This document shows, piece after piece, positions 18,930 through 26,874 of a stretch of DNA of 64,000 nucleotides. Location: assembly GCF_035987325.1 (NCBI RefSeq), contig NZ_CP108488.1, positions 806,001 through 870,000 on the forward strand. The letters are read 5' to 3'. This DNA is from Streptomyces sp. NBC_01244 (GTDB lineage Bacteria; Actinomycetota; Actinomycetes; Streptomycetales; Streptomycetaceae). How positions within the stretch are numbered: the first letter of the stretch is position 1; each line of letters begins with the position of its first letter. The position numbers and the translations under genes were made by a program. The notes beneath the pieces are model-generated. The model made no database searches and was not told the DNA's origin. It was given only the letters and a program-made list of their open reading frames with translations.

Positions 18930-20599
18930 CCCTTGGCTCCGATCTCGGCCGCCCACGGGTAGTAGAGGTAGGCGATGGAGGGCTGGACTCCGGTGATCTT
19001 CTTGCCCATGAAGACGCTGACGGGGAGGGTGTAGAGGGGCAGCCAGGGCAGTTCGCGCGAGGCTATCTTCTGTGCCTCGGCGTTGGCGGCCGCGTGCCCG
19101 GCCGGGTCGTAGGCCCCGACGGCCTTCTCGACGGCCGCGTCGAAGGCCGGGTCGGACCAGTTGCCGTAGTTGCTGAAGGCTCCGGTCTCCAGCGAGGCGA
19201 ACATGTCCAGCGGGTCGGTGATGGACGTGTACCAGAAGGTGAGGAAGAGGTCGATGCCCTCGCGGGCCGCGGGGTCGGTGAAGAGGGTCGTGTACTTCTC
19301 CGCGGAGAGGGAGTCGATCCGCGGCTTCAGTCCGATGGCGGTGGCGGCCTGGGCGACGGCCTGGGTGATGATCGTGGTCTGCGAGTCCAGGGGGCTGGTC
19401 GCGATCACGACCTCCTGGCCGTTCACTCCGGCCTCGGCGGCGAGCGCCTTGGCCTTGGCCGGGTCGTACGGGTACTTCGGCAGGTCCTTCACGAGGGCTT
19501 CGCGGGTCGCGGGGGGTGCGTCGGCCCACAGGTTGTCGGTGACGAGGGAGTCGGAGACCTCGCCGACCCCGCCGGCGCCGGCCTTGACGATGCCCTTGCG
19601 GTCGATGGCCATGAGGAGCGCCTGGCGGACCTTGGGGTTGCCGAGGGGGCCCTTGAGGTTGGCGACGACCTCGTCGGCGACGGTGGTGTTGCGGCCGAAG
19701 TAGAGCTTTCCGGCCTCGGTGGAGCCCAGTTGGGCGTAAGCGTTCGGCGGGACCATCCAGCCGCCGTCGACCTCGCCGCTCTGGAAGGCGTTGACGCGGG
19801 TGGTGGCGTCGGCGAGGAAGACGAACTTCACCTCGCCGGACTTGGCCTTCAGCTCCTGGTTCCAGTACCCGTCGAACCGCTTGAGGGTGAGGGACTGGCC
19901 GGAGGTCCAGGAAGCGAAGGAGAAGGGGCCGGTGCAGTTCACGCCGGTCTGCGGATTGCCGTAGTCCTTGCCGGACTTGGCCAGGGTGGCGGCGGACTCC
20001 ACGGTGCCGGGGCTCGCGGCCAGGTACTTGTTGAAGGTGGAGTCCGGCTTGGTCAGGGTGACGGTGACTTCCATCGGGCCGGTCTTGTCGATGGACTTGA
20101 CGTTCTTGTACTGGTTCGCCCAGACGCTGCCGGTCCCGGGGTCGAGGTTGCGGCTCAGGGAGGCGACGACGTCGTCGGCGGTGAGCACCGTTCCGTCGTG
20201 GAAGTGCACGCCGGGGCGGATCTGGTACACCCAGGTGGTCGGTGTCGGGTTGGCGTACGAGGCCGCGAGGCCCGGGGAGGTCGTCAGGTCTGGGTTCCAG
20301 CGCAGCAGGCTCTCGCAGACGTTGGCGAGGATCTGGTTGGGCGGGAAGTCGAAGGAGTACGCGTAGTCGATGGTGGTCGGCTCGGCGTAGACGGACCAGG
20401 TGAAGGAGTCGACGTTGCCGGCGGCTGCGGGCGTCTTGTCCGTGATCTTGTACGCGGTGGCCCGGTCCGCGTCCTTGTCGGGTGCGGCGCCGCTGCAGGC
20501 GCTCGTGACGAGGACGGCGGCCGCGGCAAGGGCGGCCGCGGCGCCGTTGCGGATGCGGCGGCCGCGGTGCAGCGGGGATCCCGATCGGGTTGATGACAT
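18926..20599 (-). CDS. Oligopeptide-type ABC importer, substrate-binding lipoprotein
   Basis: Family-5 binding protein of 557 aa. ATG 20599 is preceded by AGGGAG eight bases upstream. It begins with an Arg-rich n-region and an Ala core ending in the lipobox VTSACSG. Family landmarks are LLRWNPDLTTSPGLAASY, GVHFHDGTVLTADDVVASL and YLYYPW near the end. It should bind peptides, opines or similar amides outside the cell. The upstream amidohydrolase in the same operon suggests that the imported or processed substrate carries an amide, N-formyl or cyclic imide bond. Confidence 0.92.
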   Translation of the reverse strand: MSSTRSGSPLHRGRRIRNGAAAALAAAAVLVTSACSGAAPDKDADRATAYKITDKTPAAAGNVDSFTWSVYAEPTTIDYAYSFDFPPNQILANVCESLLRWNPDLTTSPGLAASYANPTPTTWVYQIRPGVHFHDGTVLTADDVVASLSRNLDPGTGSVWANQYKNVKSIDKTGPMEVTVTLTKPDSTFNKYLAASPGTVESAATLAKSGKDYGNPQTGVNCTGPFSFASWTSGQSLTLKRFDGYWNQELKAKSGEVKFVFLADATTRVNAFQSGEVDGGWMVPPNAYAQLGSTEAGKLYFGRNTTVADEVVANLKGPLGNPKVRQALLMAIDRKGIVKAGAGGVGEVSDSLVTDNLWADAPPATREALVKDLPKYPYDPAKAKALAAEAGVNGQEVVIATSPLDSQTTIITQAVAQAATAIGLKPRIDSLSAEKYTTLFTDPAAREGIDLFLTFWYTSITDPLDMFASLETGAFSNYGNWSDPAFDAAVEKAVGAYDPAGHAAANAEAQKIASRELPWLPLYTLPVSVFMGKKITGVQPSIAYLYYPWAAEIGAKG

Positions 20600-20644
20600 C
20601 GTCTGACTCCCTGAGGGATGAGCTCGGTGGGGTGGGTGACGCTC

Positions 20645-20721
20645 GGCCGGTGGCGGGTCGGCCGGAGGGGATACGGCCGGAGGGGATGCGGCCGGTGGCG
20701 GGTCGGCCGGAGGGGATACGG
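20645..20721. repeat. 45-bp imperfectly bounded tandem repeat (1.7 copies)
   Basis: A 45-bp GC-rich unit starting at 20645 recurs at 20690 and matches for another 32 bp. It fills most of the 134-bp gap between the amidohydrolase stop and the binding-protein start. Within each unit the 13-mer GGCCGGAGGGGAT is itself repeated. It looks like slippage in a non-coding spacer. Confidence 0.8.
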
Positions 20722-20733
20722 GCGGTTCGCGGC

Positions 20734-22416
20734 TCAGTCGGTCGCGGCGAAGACCAGTTCGCCGTCGATGTAGGTGCGCAGTACGCGGGTGTCGGCGATT
20801 TCCATCGGGGGGTGCGCGAAGGGGTCCCGGTCGAGGACGACGAGGTCGGCGTACTTGCCCTCCTCCACCGTGCCGGTCACCTCGTCGAGGTGGTTCACCC
20901 AGGCGCTGCCGGCGGTGTAGGCGGTGAGCGCCTGGGAGAGCGTGAGGGCCTGCTCCGGGAAGAACGGCGGCGCCGGCTCGAAGGTCCCGGTCGCGTTGGG
21001 GGCCTCGTCGGGTACGGAGCGGTTGACCGCGACGTGGATGCCCCAGAGCGGGTTGGGGCTGCTGACCGACCAGTCGCTGCCGGCGACCAGGCGGGCTCCG
21101 GCGCGCTGGAGGTCGCCGAACGGGTACTGGAGGCGGGCCCGTTCCGGTCCCAGGAAGGGGATCGTGAGCTCGTCCATCTGGGGTTCGTGGGCGGCCCACA
21201 GGGCCTGGATGTTGGCGGCCGCGTCCAGGCTCGCGAAGCGCTCGATGTCCTCGGGGTGGACGAGCTGGAGGTGGGCGAGGTGGTGGCGGTTGTCGTTGGT
21301 CCCGTTGGTCTCGCGGGCCCCGGCGAGGGCGTCGAGCACCTCGCGGACGGCCCGGTCGCCCAGGGCGTGGAAGTGGATCTGGAAGCCGGAGCGGTCGAGG
21401 CGGGCCACGGCCTCGGTGAGCACCTCGGGCTCGATGAAGCTGAGTCCGGAGTTGCCGGTGGCGCAGCCGCAGCCGTCGAGGTAGGGCTCCAGCATGCCGG
21501 CCGTGAAGTTCTCGGCGATGCCGTCCTGCATGATCTTCACGCTGGTGGCGTTGAAGCGGCCCACCTGTCCCCCGGCGCGGCGCTCCTCCAGTTCGGGTAT
21601 CTGCTCCAGGCCGCGTTCGCGGTCCCACCACAGCGCGCCGACGACGCGGGCGCGCAGGGAGCCCTCGCGGGCTGCGCGCAGGTAGACGCCGTAGTTGTCG
21701 GGGTTGCCGGGGAAGGAGCCGATCATGGCGTCCTGCCAGCTGGTGACGCCGAGGGAGAAGAGGTGCTCCTGTGCGGCCAGCAGGCCCGCGTGGGCCTCGT
21801 CGGGCGTCGCGAGGGGCACGTGGTGGGCCACCAGCTCCACGGCGCCTTCCTGGAGGGTGCCGGCCGGGCTTCCGTCTTCCTCCCGCTCGATCCGGCCGTC
21901 GGCCGGATCGGGGGTGGTGCGGTCGACCCCGGCGATCTCGAGCGCCCTGGTGTTGACCCAGGCGCCGTGGCCGTCCCGGTTGGTGAGGAGGACGGGCCGG
22001 TCCGGGACCACGGCGTCGAGCATGGCGCGGGTCGGCGTGCCCCCGGGGAAGATGTCCATCGACCAGCCGCCGCCGCGGATCCAGGCCGCCTCGGGGTGGG
22101 TCCGGGCGAATTCCGCGACCACCGCGAGGTAGCCCTCGATGGTGCGCTCCTCGCTGAGGTCGCAGCCGAGCATCTGGACGCCGGCCACCGCGGGGTGCAC
22201 GTGGGCGTCCTGGAATCCGGGGACGAGCAGTCCTCCCGCGAGGTCGACGACCTCGGTGTCGGCGTCCGCGAGCGAGCGGACGGTGGCCGCGTCGGCGACG
22301 GCGATGATCCGGCCGCCTCCGACGGCGACGGCGGCGTCGATCGGGGTCGGAGAGGTCCCGGTGAAGACCCGCCCCCCTACGAAGACGATGTCGGCACGCT
22401 GCCTGGTGTTGCCCAT
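20734..22416 (-). CDS. YtcJ-like amidohydrolase
   Basis: Metal-dependent amidohydrolase of 560 aa. ATG 22416 (GAAGGA upstream) is chosen; in-frame sequence further upstream runs through the regulator's operator. The metal motif GFQDAHVHP is at about residue 60, HFHALGDRAVREVLDA in the centre, and the late aspartate in AGSDWSVSSPNPLWG. YtcJ-family enzymes hydrolyse N-acyl, N-formyl or ring amides, but few have known substrates. It is first in an operon with a complete oligopeptide-type importer and lies opposite a TetR repressor, so substrate-inducible uptake and deacylation is the likely role. Confidence 0.9.
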   Translation of the reverse strand: MGNTRQRADIVFVGGRVFTGTSPTPIDAAVAVGGGRIIAVADAATVRSLADADTEVVDLAGGLLVPGFQDAHVHPAVAGVQMLGCDLSEERTIEGYLAVVAEFARTHPEAAWIRGGGWSMDIFPGGTPTRAMLDAVVPDRPVLLTNRDGHGAWVNTRALEIAGVDRTTPDPADGRIEREEDGSPAGTLQEGAVELVAHHVPLATPDEAHAGLLAAQEHLFSLGVTSWQDAMIGSFPGNPDNYGVYLRAAREGSLRARVVGALWWDRERGLEQIPELEERRAGGQVGRFNATSVKIMQDGIAENFTAGMLEPYLDGCGCATGNSGLSFIEPEVLTEAVARLDRSGFQIHFHALGDRAVREVLDALAGARETNGTNDNRHHLAHLQLVHPEDIERFASLDAAANIQALWAAHEPQMDELTIPFLGPERARLQYPFGDLQRAGARLVAGSDWSVSSPNPLWGIHVAVNRSVPDEAPNATGTFEPAPPFFPEQALTLSQALTAYTAGSAWVNHLDEVTGTVEEGKYADLVVLDRDPFAHPPMEIADTRVLRTYIDGELVFAATD

Positions 22417-22471
22417 CGACGCATCCTTCGGCTCGGCGGGTGAGCCCCGCACGGCTGGTTCGTTGAGGAGG

Positions 22472-22536
22472 AGTGAACGGGAGCGCAACAATGTTGTCAA
22501 CGGTGTTGCGCTGCCTCTGTTCCACATCGTTACACT
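22472..22536. promoter_or_regulatory. Divergent promoter with TetR operator
   Basis: A 31-bp dyad at 22482-22512 has arms AGCGCAACA and TGTTGCGCT around a GTTG-T-CAAC core, with only two mismatched pairs. Leftward, -35 TTGACA (22500-22495) lies inside the dyad with a 17-bp spacer to TTCACT (22477-22472), driving the amidohydrolase-importer operon. Rightward, TACACT (22531-22536) lies 10 bp before the regulator's ATG, so that mRNA may be nearly leaderless. The operator overlaps both -35 regions, as expected for repression of both genes. Confidence 0.75.
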
Positions 22537-22545
22537 GGCCCCACC

Positions 22546-23241
22546 ATGCCGAAGTCATCCGACACACCCACCCGGTCCAAGCGCGCCGGCAGCCAGCTCA
22601 CACCCGACGCGATCATCGAAGCGAGCCTGCGCATCGCGGCTCGCGGCAGCGAGGACGCCTTCACCGTCCGACGGCTCGGCGAGGAACTCGGCGCCGACCC
22701 GACCGCGATCTACCGGCACTTCCGCGACAAGGACGAGCTGTTGCTGTCGGTCGCCGACCGCATGCTCCGCGAGGTGCTCGACCGCATCCCCGAGGGGCTC
22801 GACTGGAAGGACCGGCTGCGGGCACTCGCCGAAGGTTCCCTCGAGGTCGCGCTCAGGTACCCGGTGGTCGGCTCCACCATGGCCAGCCGGACCACGCGCA
22901 GGCCCAACGAGTTCCGTGTCGTGGAGCTGATCCTCGGCGCGGTGACGGAGGCCGGCCTCGAAGGGGCCGAGGCCGCCGTCCACTACCGGATGGTCGGCGA
23001 CTCCCTCCTCGCCTACGTCGGCCAGCGCGCCGCCTACCTGCTGTTCGACGCGGACGTACGGGCCGCCGACGAGTCCTCCTGGAACCGCGAGTACCGCCTG
23101 GTCGACCCCGATGGATTCCCCAACATCACCCGGCTCGGCGCCCAGCTGGCCGAGGTCACGGAAGAGCAGATCTTCGCGACCAGGGTCGAGGCACTGATCA
23201 ACGCGATCGAGACCCGGGTCCGGGCGCTGCGCGGAGCCTGA
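22546..23241 (+). CDS. TetR-family transcriptional regulator
   Basis: Regulator of 231 aa with an N-terminal helix-turn-helix (LTPDAIIEASLRIAARGSED, then FTVRRLGEELGADPTAIYRHFRDKDELLLSVADRM in pieces) and an all-helical ligand domain. It diverges from the amidohydrolase-importer operon across a 129-bp gap containing an excellent palindromic operator, so it probably represses that operon and itself until a transported substrate or product binds. A near-identical second operator lies 67 bp beyond its stop codon. Confidence 0.92.
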   Translation: MPKSSDTPTRSKRAGSQLTPDAIIEASLRIAARGSEDAFTVRRLGEELGADPTAIYRHFRDKDELLLSVADRMLREVLDRIPEGLDWKDRLRALAEGSLEVALRYPVVGSTMASRTTRRPNEFRVVELILGAVTEAGLEGAEAAVHYRMVGDSLLAYVGQRAAYLLFDADVRAADESSWNREYRLVDPDGFPNITRLGAQLAEVTEEQIFATRVEALINAIETRVRALRGA

Positions 23242-23307
23242 TCCGGGGCCGCCGGCCCCGTTCGCCCCGCCCGCGGACACCCGTCCGCGGACATTCCCCT
23301 GCCAAAA

Positions 23308-23342
23308 GTGGCGCAACACCGTTGACAACGGCGTTGCGCCAC
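23308..23342. promoter_or_regulatory. Second copy of the TetR operator, in a convergent gap
   Basis: A 35-bp palindrome centred on 23325 has arms GTGGCGCAAC/GTTGCGCCAC and inner arms CCGTTG/CAACGG, with one mismatched pair. Over 31 bp it matches the reverse complement of the operator at 22482-22512 except in the GG/AT and C/T positions of one half and the end bases. It includes TTGACA reading rightward. It lies downstream of the regulator and downstream of the convergent peptidase, where no known gene needs an operator. It could also fold as a terminator. Confidence 0.75.
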
Positions 23343-23360
23343 CGCTCCACTCCCCTCTCG

Positions 23361-23455
23361 GCGCGGGTCACCTCAGCGCGGGTCACCTCAGCGCGGGTCA
23401 CCTCAGCGCGGGTCACCTCGGCGCAGTCACCGCTGCGGGGTCACCGCTGCGGGGT
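23361..23455. repeat. 15-bp tandem repeat array grading into a gene end
   Basis: Four tandem copies of GCGCGGGTCACCTCA (last base G in the fourth) occupy 23361-23420, followed by two or three degenerate 14-15-bp copies (CGCTGCGGGGTCAC) that run into the 3' end of the peptidase gene and duplicate its last codons and stop. Unspaced direct repeats, not CRISPR; they look like replication slippage. Confidence 0.9.
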
Positions 23456-25483
23456 CAGCCGCTCCCACAGGAAGGTGTGGACCAGCGCCTCGTTGAAGGC
23501 GCTCTGTCCGTGGTCGGTGGCGCCCGAGTGGCCGCCGCCGAGGTGCTCGTGGAAGAGGACGGGGTGACCCGACTCCCGCAGCCGGGCGGCCATCTTGCGG
23601 GCGTGCCCGGGGTGCACGCGGTCGTCGCGGGTCGAGGTCAGCAGGAGCAGCGGCGGGTACGGGGGCCCCTCGGTCCGGACCTGGTGGTACGGGGAGATCC
23701 GCTCGAGGTGGGGCCGGTCGGCCGGGCTGTCGGGGTCCCCGTACTCGGCGATCCAGCTCGCTCCGGCGAGCAGCTTGTGGAAGCGGAGCATGTCCAGCAG
23801 CGGCACGTGGGCAACGACCGCGCCGAACAGTTCGGGGTCGCGGGTGAGCATCGCGCCCATGAGGAGCCCGCCGTTGCTGCCGCCTTCGATGCCGAGCTGG
23901 GCGGGGGTGGTGACGTCCCGGGCGATGAGGTCCCGGGCCACGGCGGCGAAGTCCTCGTAGGCCCGGACCCGGTTCGCCCCGAGCGCGGCCTTGTGCCAGT
24001 CCGGCCCGTACTCGTGTCCGCCCCGGATGCCCGCCACCACGTAGGTGCCGCCGCGCGCGAGCCAGGCCCGGCCGGTGACGGCGCTGTAGGACGGGACCAT
24101 GGAGATCTCGAAGCCGCCGTAGCCGTAGAGCAGGGTGGGGCCGGGGCCGCTGCGGTCCTCGGGGCCGACGACGAAGTACGGGACCTCCGTGCCGTCCGCG
24201 GAGCGCGCGAAGTACTGGCGGACCGCGAGGCCGGCGGTGTCGAAGAGGGCCGGGCCCTGCTTGACGGTCTCGTCGGCGCCGGCCGGGGCCGTACCCCGGT
24301 AGAGGGTGGACGGCTGGAGGTGGCCCGAGACGTTCAGGAAGAACTCGTCGCTCACGTCCGGATCGGTGCCGGTGACGGACGCCGTGGACAGCGGCGGTAC
24401 GCCCGCGAGCGGGGTGCGGCTCCAGCCGTCGGGTCCCGGCCCGGGGGTCAGGATCTCCAGCCGGGAGGAGACGTCGGCGCTGGTGGTGAGGATCAGGTGG
24501 TGGCGGGTCCAGCTCCAGCCCGCGAGGGCGGTGTGCTCGTCCGGGGTGAAGAGCACGGCCGCCTCCCGCTCCCCCGCCCGGAAGGCCTCGAAGTCGAAGG
24601 CGAGCAGGCTGCCCGCGACGTGGCCGAGCCACGGGGACTTCGGCGCGACGATCAGCCACTCGCGGTGGACGGAGGCACCGGCGTCGTCCGGGACCTCGAT
24701 CCTCTCGGGCCCGGCCGCCGGATCCGGGGTTCCGTCCCCGGGGAGCAGGAGCAGCTCCTGCTTCCAGAAGTCGATCTGCCGGTGGACGAAGTCCCGTTCA
24801 AAACCGGGCGTGTCATCGTGCCAGCCGGATGCGTTGAGGTCCGTCGGCCGGCCCTCGTAGACCGTTTCCGCCTCCGCGAGGGGGGTGCCGCGCCGCCATC
24901 GGCGCACCTGGAGCGGGTAGCCGGAGACGGACATCGAACCGGGGCCGAAGTCCGTGCCGATCCAGACCCGGTCCTGGTCGATCCAGCCGATATAGGTCCT
25001 GGCCTCGGCGACTTCGAAGCCACCGGTGACGAACTCCCGCTGCTCCAGGTCGAACTCGCGCACCACACAGGCGTCCGCGCCGTCCCTGGACAGCATGACC
25101 AGGGCATGGCGGTGATCGGGAGCCAGGACGGCGGCGCCCGCCCAGGCCCACTTCTCCCCCTCGGCCTCGGCGAGCGCGTCCAGGTCGAGGACCGGCTCCC
25201 AGTCGGGCCGCTCCTCGCGGTACTCCTCCAGGGTGGTGCGCCGCCACAGGCCGCGTACGTGGTCGGCGTCCTGCCGGAAGTTGTAGAGGTGGCGTCCCCG
25301 CCGGCGCGTATACGGGATCCTGCCGTCGTCGTCGAGGGCCTCGCGGATCTCCGGCTCCAGCACCTTGAACCCTGGATCCGAAGCCAGTGCGGACACCGTT
25401 TCTTCGTTGCGCTCGCGCACCCAGGAGAGGGCGGCCTCGCCGGTGACGTCTTCCAGCCAGAGGTAGGGGTCTGCATCGCTCAT
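23441..25483 (-). CDS. Prolyl oligopeptidase family serine peptidase (S9A)
   Basis: Cytoplasmic serine peptidase of 680 aa without a signal peptide. The N-terminal part is a seven-bladed propeller that restricts access to short peptides. The C-terminal alpha/beta-hydrolase domain has the nucleophile in GGSNGGLLMGA (about S536), the aspartate in TSTRDDRVHPGHA and the histidine in GGGHSGATDHG. It cleaves after proline in small peptides. The ATG at 25483 opens MSDADPYLWLEDVTGEAALSWV, the usual family beginning. The last codons sit inside a tandem duplication, so its stop position may vary between strains. Confidence 0.92.
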   Translation of the reverse strand: MSDADPYLWLEDVTGEAALSWVRERNEETVSALASDPGFKVLEPEIREALDDDGRIPYTRRRGRHLYNFRQDADHVRGLWRRTTLEEYREERPDWEPVLDLDALAEAEGEKWAWAGAAVLAPDHRHALVMLSRDGADACVVREFDLEQREFVTGGFEVAEARTYIGWIDQDRVWIGTDFGPGSMSVSGYPLQVRRWRRGTPLAEAETVYEGRPTDLNASGWHDDTPGFERDFVHRQIDFWKQELLLLPGDGTPDPAAGPERIEVPDDAGASVHREWLIVAPKSPWLGHVAGSLLAFDFEAFRAGEREAAVLFTPDEHTALAGWSWTRHHLILTTSADVSSRLEILTPGPGPDGWSRTPLAGVPPLSTASVTGTDPDVSDEFFLNVSGHLQPSTLYRGTAPAGADETVKQGPALFDTAGLAVRQYFARSADGTEVPYFVVGPEDRSGPGPTLLYGYGGFEISMVPSYSAVTGRAWLARGGTYVVAGIRGGHEYGPDWHKAALGANRVRAYEDFAAVARDLIARDVTTPAQLGIEGGSNGGLLMGAMLTRDPELFGAVVAHVPLLDMLRFHKLLAGASWIAEYGDPDSPADRPHLERISPYHQVRTEGPPYPPLLLLTSTRDDRVHPGHARKMAARLRESGHPVLFHEHLGGGHSGATDHGQSAFNEALVHTFLWERLTPQR

Positions 25484-25571
25484 CCGCCGATTGTGCAGGA
25501 TCGGACGGCGGCCCGGGCCACGAGCGAAAATCGGTTGCCCGCCGGCGGTCGGCCGCCGACGATGGCCACTC

Positions 25572-26864
25572 GTGAGCAGATCCCGTTTCGCCTCCGTACT
25601 GCCCGACCTGGCCCCGCTGCGGTCCAGCCCCGATTTCCGGCTGCTGTTCTACCAGGGCACGGTCACCTACTTCGGCTCGTTCATGGCGATGATCGCGCTG
25701 CCGCTCCAGATCAAGCACCTGACGGACTCACCCCTCGCGGTCGGTGCGATGGGCGCGGTGGAGCTGCTCCCGATGGTGGTCTTCGGTCTTTACGGGGGCG
25801 CCCTCGCCGACGCCGTGGACCGGCGGCGGATGATCCTGCTGACGGAGGCCGGGCTCGGCGTGCTCGCCCTGATCCTCCTGGTCAACGCGGCCCTGCCGAG
25901 TCCCCTGCTGTGGCCGATGTACGTGGTCGCGGCCGGCGTATCGGCACTGACCGGCCTGCAGCGGCCGGCCATGGACTCGCTCATGGCGCGGATCGTGCCG
26001 CACGACCAGCTCACCGCAGCCGCCGCGCTGAACGGGCTGCGCTACCAGTTCGGCGCCATCGCCGGTCCTGCCGTGGCCGGTCTGGTCGTCGCGTACGCCG
26101 GGTACGTCAGCGCGTACGCGGTCACCGTCGCGGGGTTCCTCGTCTCGGTGCTGCTGTGCCTGCGGCTGCGTCCGGCTCCGCCCGCGCGGGACGCCGAGCG
26201 GCCCTCGCTGCGGGGGATCGCCGAGGGGGCCCGGTACGCGTGGAGCCGGCCCGTGCTGCTGGGCACCTACGCCGTGGACATGGCGGCGATGCTCTTCGCC
26301 TTCCCGAACGCCATCTTCCCCTTCCTCGCGGACGAGCTCGACGCCGTGTGGGCGCTGGGTCTGATGTACGCGGCGGGCGCGGTGGGCTCGCTGGCGCTGG
26401 GGCTGACCAGCGGCTGGGCCTCGCGGGTACGCCGGCACGGGCTGCTGGTGGTGTGCGGGGCCGCGGTCTGGGGCCTGGCCATCGCGGCCGCGGGCTGGTC
26501 CGGGAACATCTGGCTCGTGCTGCTGTGCCTCGCGGTCGCCGGCGCGGGCGACATGCTCAGCGGGCTCGGGCGCGCCACCATCTGGAACCAGACGATCCCC
26601 GACGAACTGCGGGGCCGGCTCGCGGGCATCGAGGTGCTCTCCTACACGGTCGGCCCGCAGCTCGGCCAGGTCCGCGCGGGCACGATGGCCGGCTGGACCG
26701 GCACCCGCCCGGCCTTCTGGAGCGGCGGGCTCGCCTGCGTGGCCTCGGTGGCGTTGCTGGCCGCCCTGCTGCCGAAGCTGATCTCCTACGACGCGGACAC
26801 CGACGAGGACGCCCTGCGGCAGCGGGCCGCCAAGGAGCCGCAGCCGAGCGGAGCACCGGCCTGA
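25572..26864 (+). CDS. MFS exporter, EntS/DUF894-like
   Basis: Twelve-segment carrier of 430 aa. GTG 25572 gives MSRSRFASVLPDLAPL; the frame is open upstream, but that region overlaps the divergent peptidase promoter. Landmarks: FRLLFYQGTVTYFGSFMAM, GLYGGALADAVDRRRMI and GLGRATIWNQTIPDELRGRL, all typical of the enterobactin-exporter-like MFS_3 group, which exports siderophores and macrolide-like compounds. No siderophore synthase is nearby, so the substrate is open. It ends 11 bp before the convergent MFS gene. Confidence 0.88.
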   Translation: MSRSRFASVLPDLAPLRSSPDFRLLFYQGTVTYFGSFMAMIALPLQIKHLTDSPLAVGAMGAVELLPMVVFGLYGGALADAVDRRRMILLTEAGLGVLALILLVNAALPSPLLWPMYVVAAGVSALTGLQRPAMDSLMARIVPHDQLTAAAALNGLRYQFGAIAGPAVAGLVVAYAGYVSAYAVTVAGFLVSVLLCLRLRPAPPARDAERPSLRGIAEGARYAWSRPVLLGTYAVDMAAMLFAFPNAIFPFLADELDAVWALGLMYAAGAVGSLALGLTSGWASRVRRHGLLVVCGAAVWGLAIAAAGWSGNIWLVLLCLAVAGAGDMLSGLGRATIWNQTIPDELRGRLAGIEVLSYTVGPQLGQVRAGTMAGWTGTRPAFWSGGLACVASVALLAALLPKLISYDADTDEDALRQRAAKEPQPSGAPA

Positions 26865-26874
26865 GCCGATGACC

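Noticed and set aside
23361..23455. CRISPR-like repeat array
   Set aside because: Repeats are contiguous with no spacers, and no cas genes are present.
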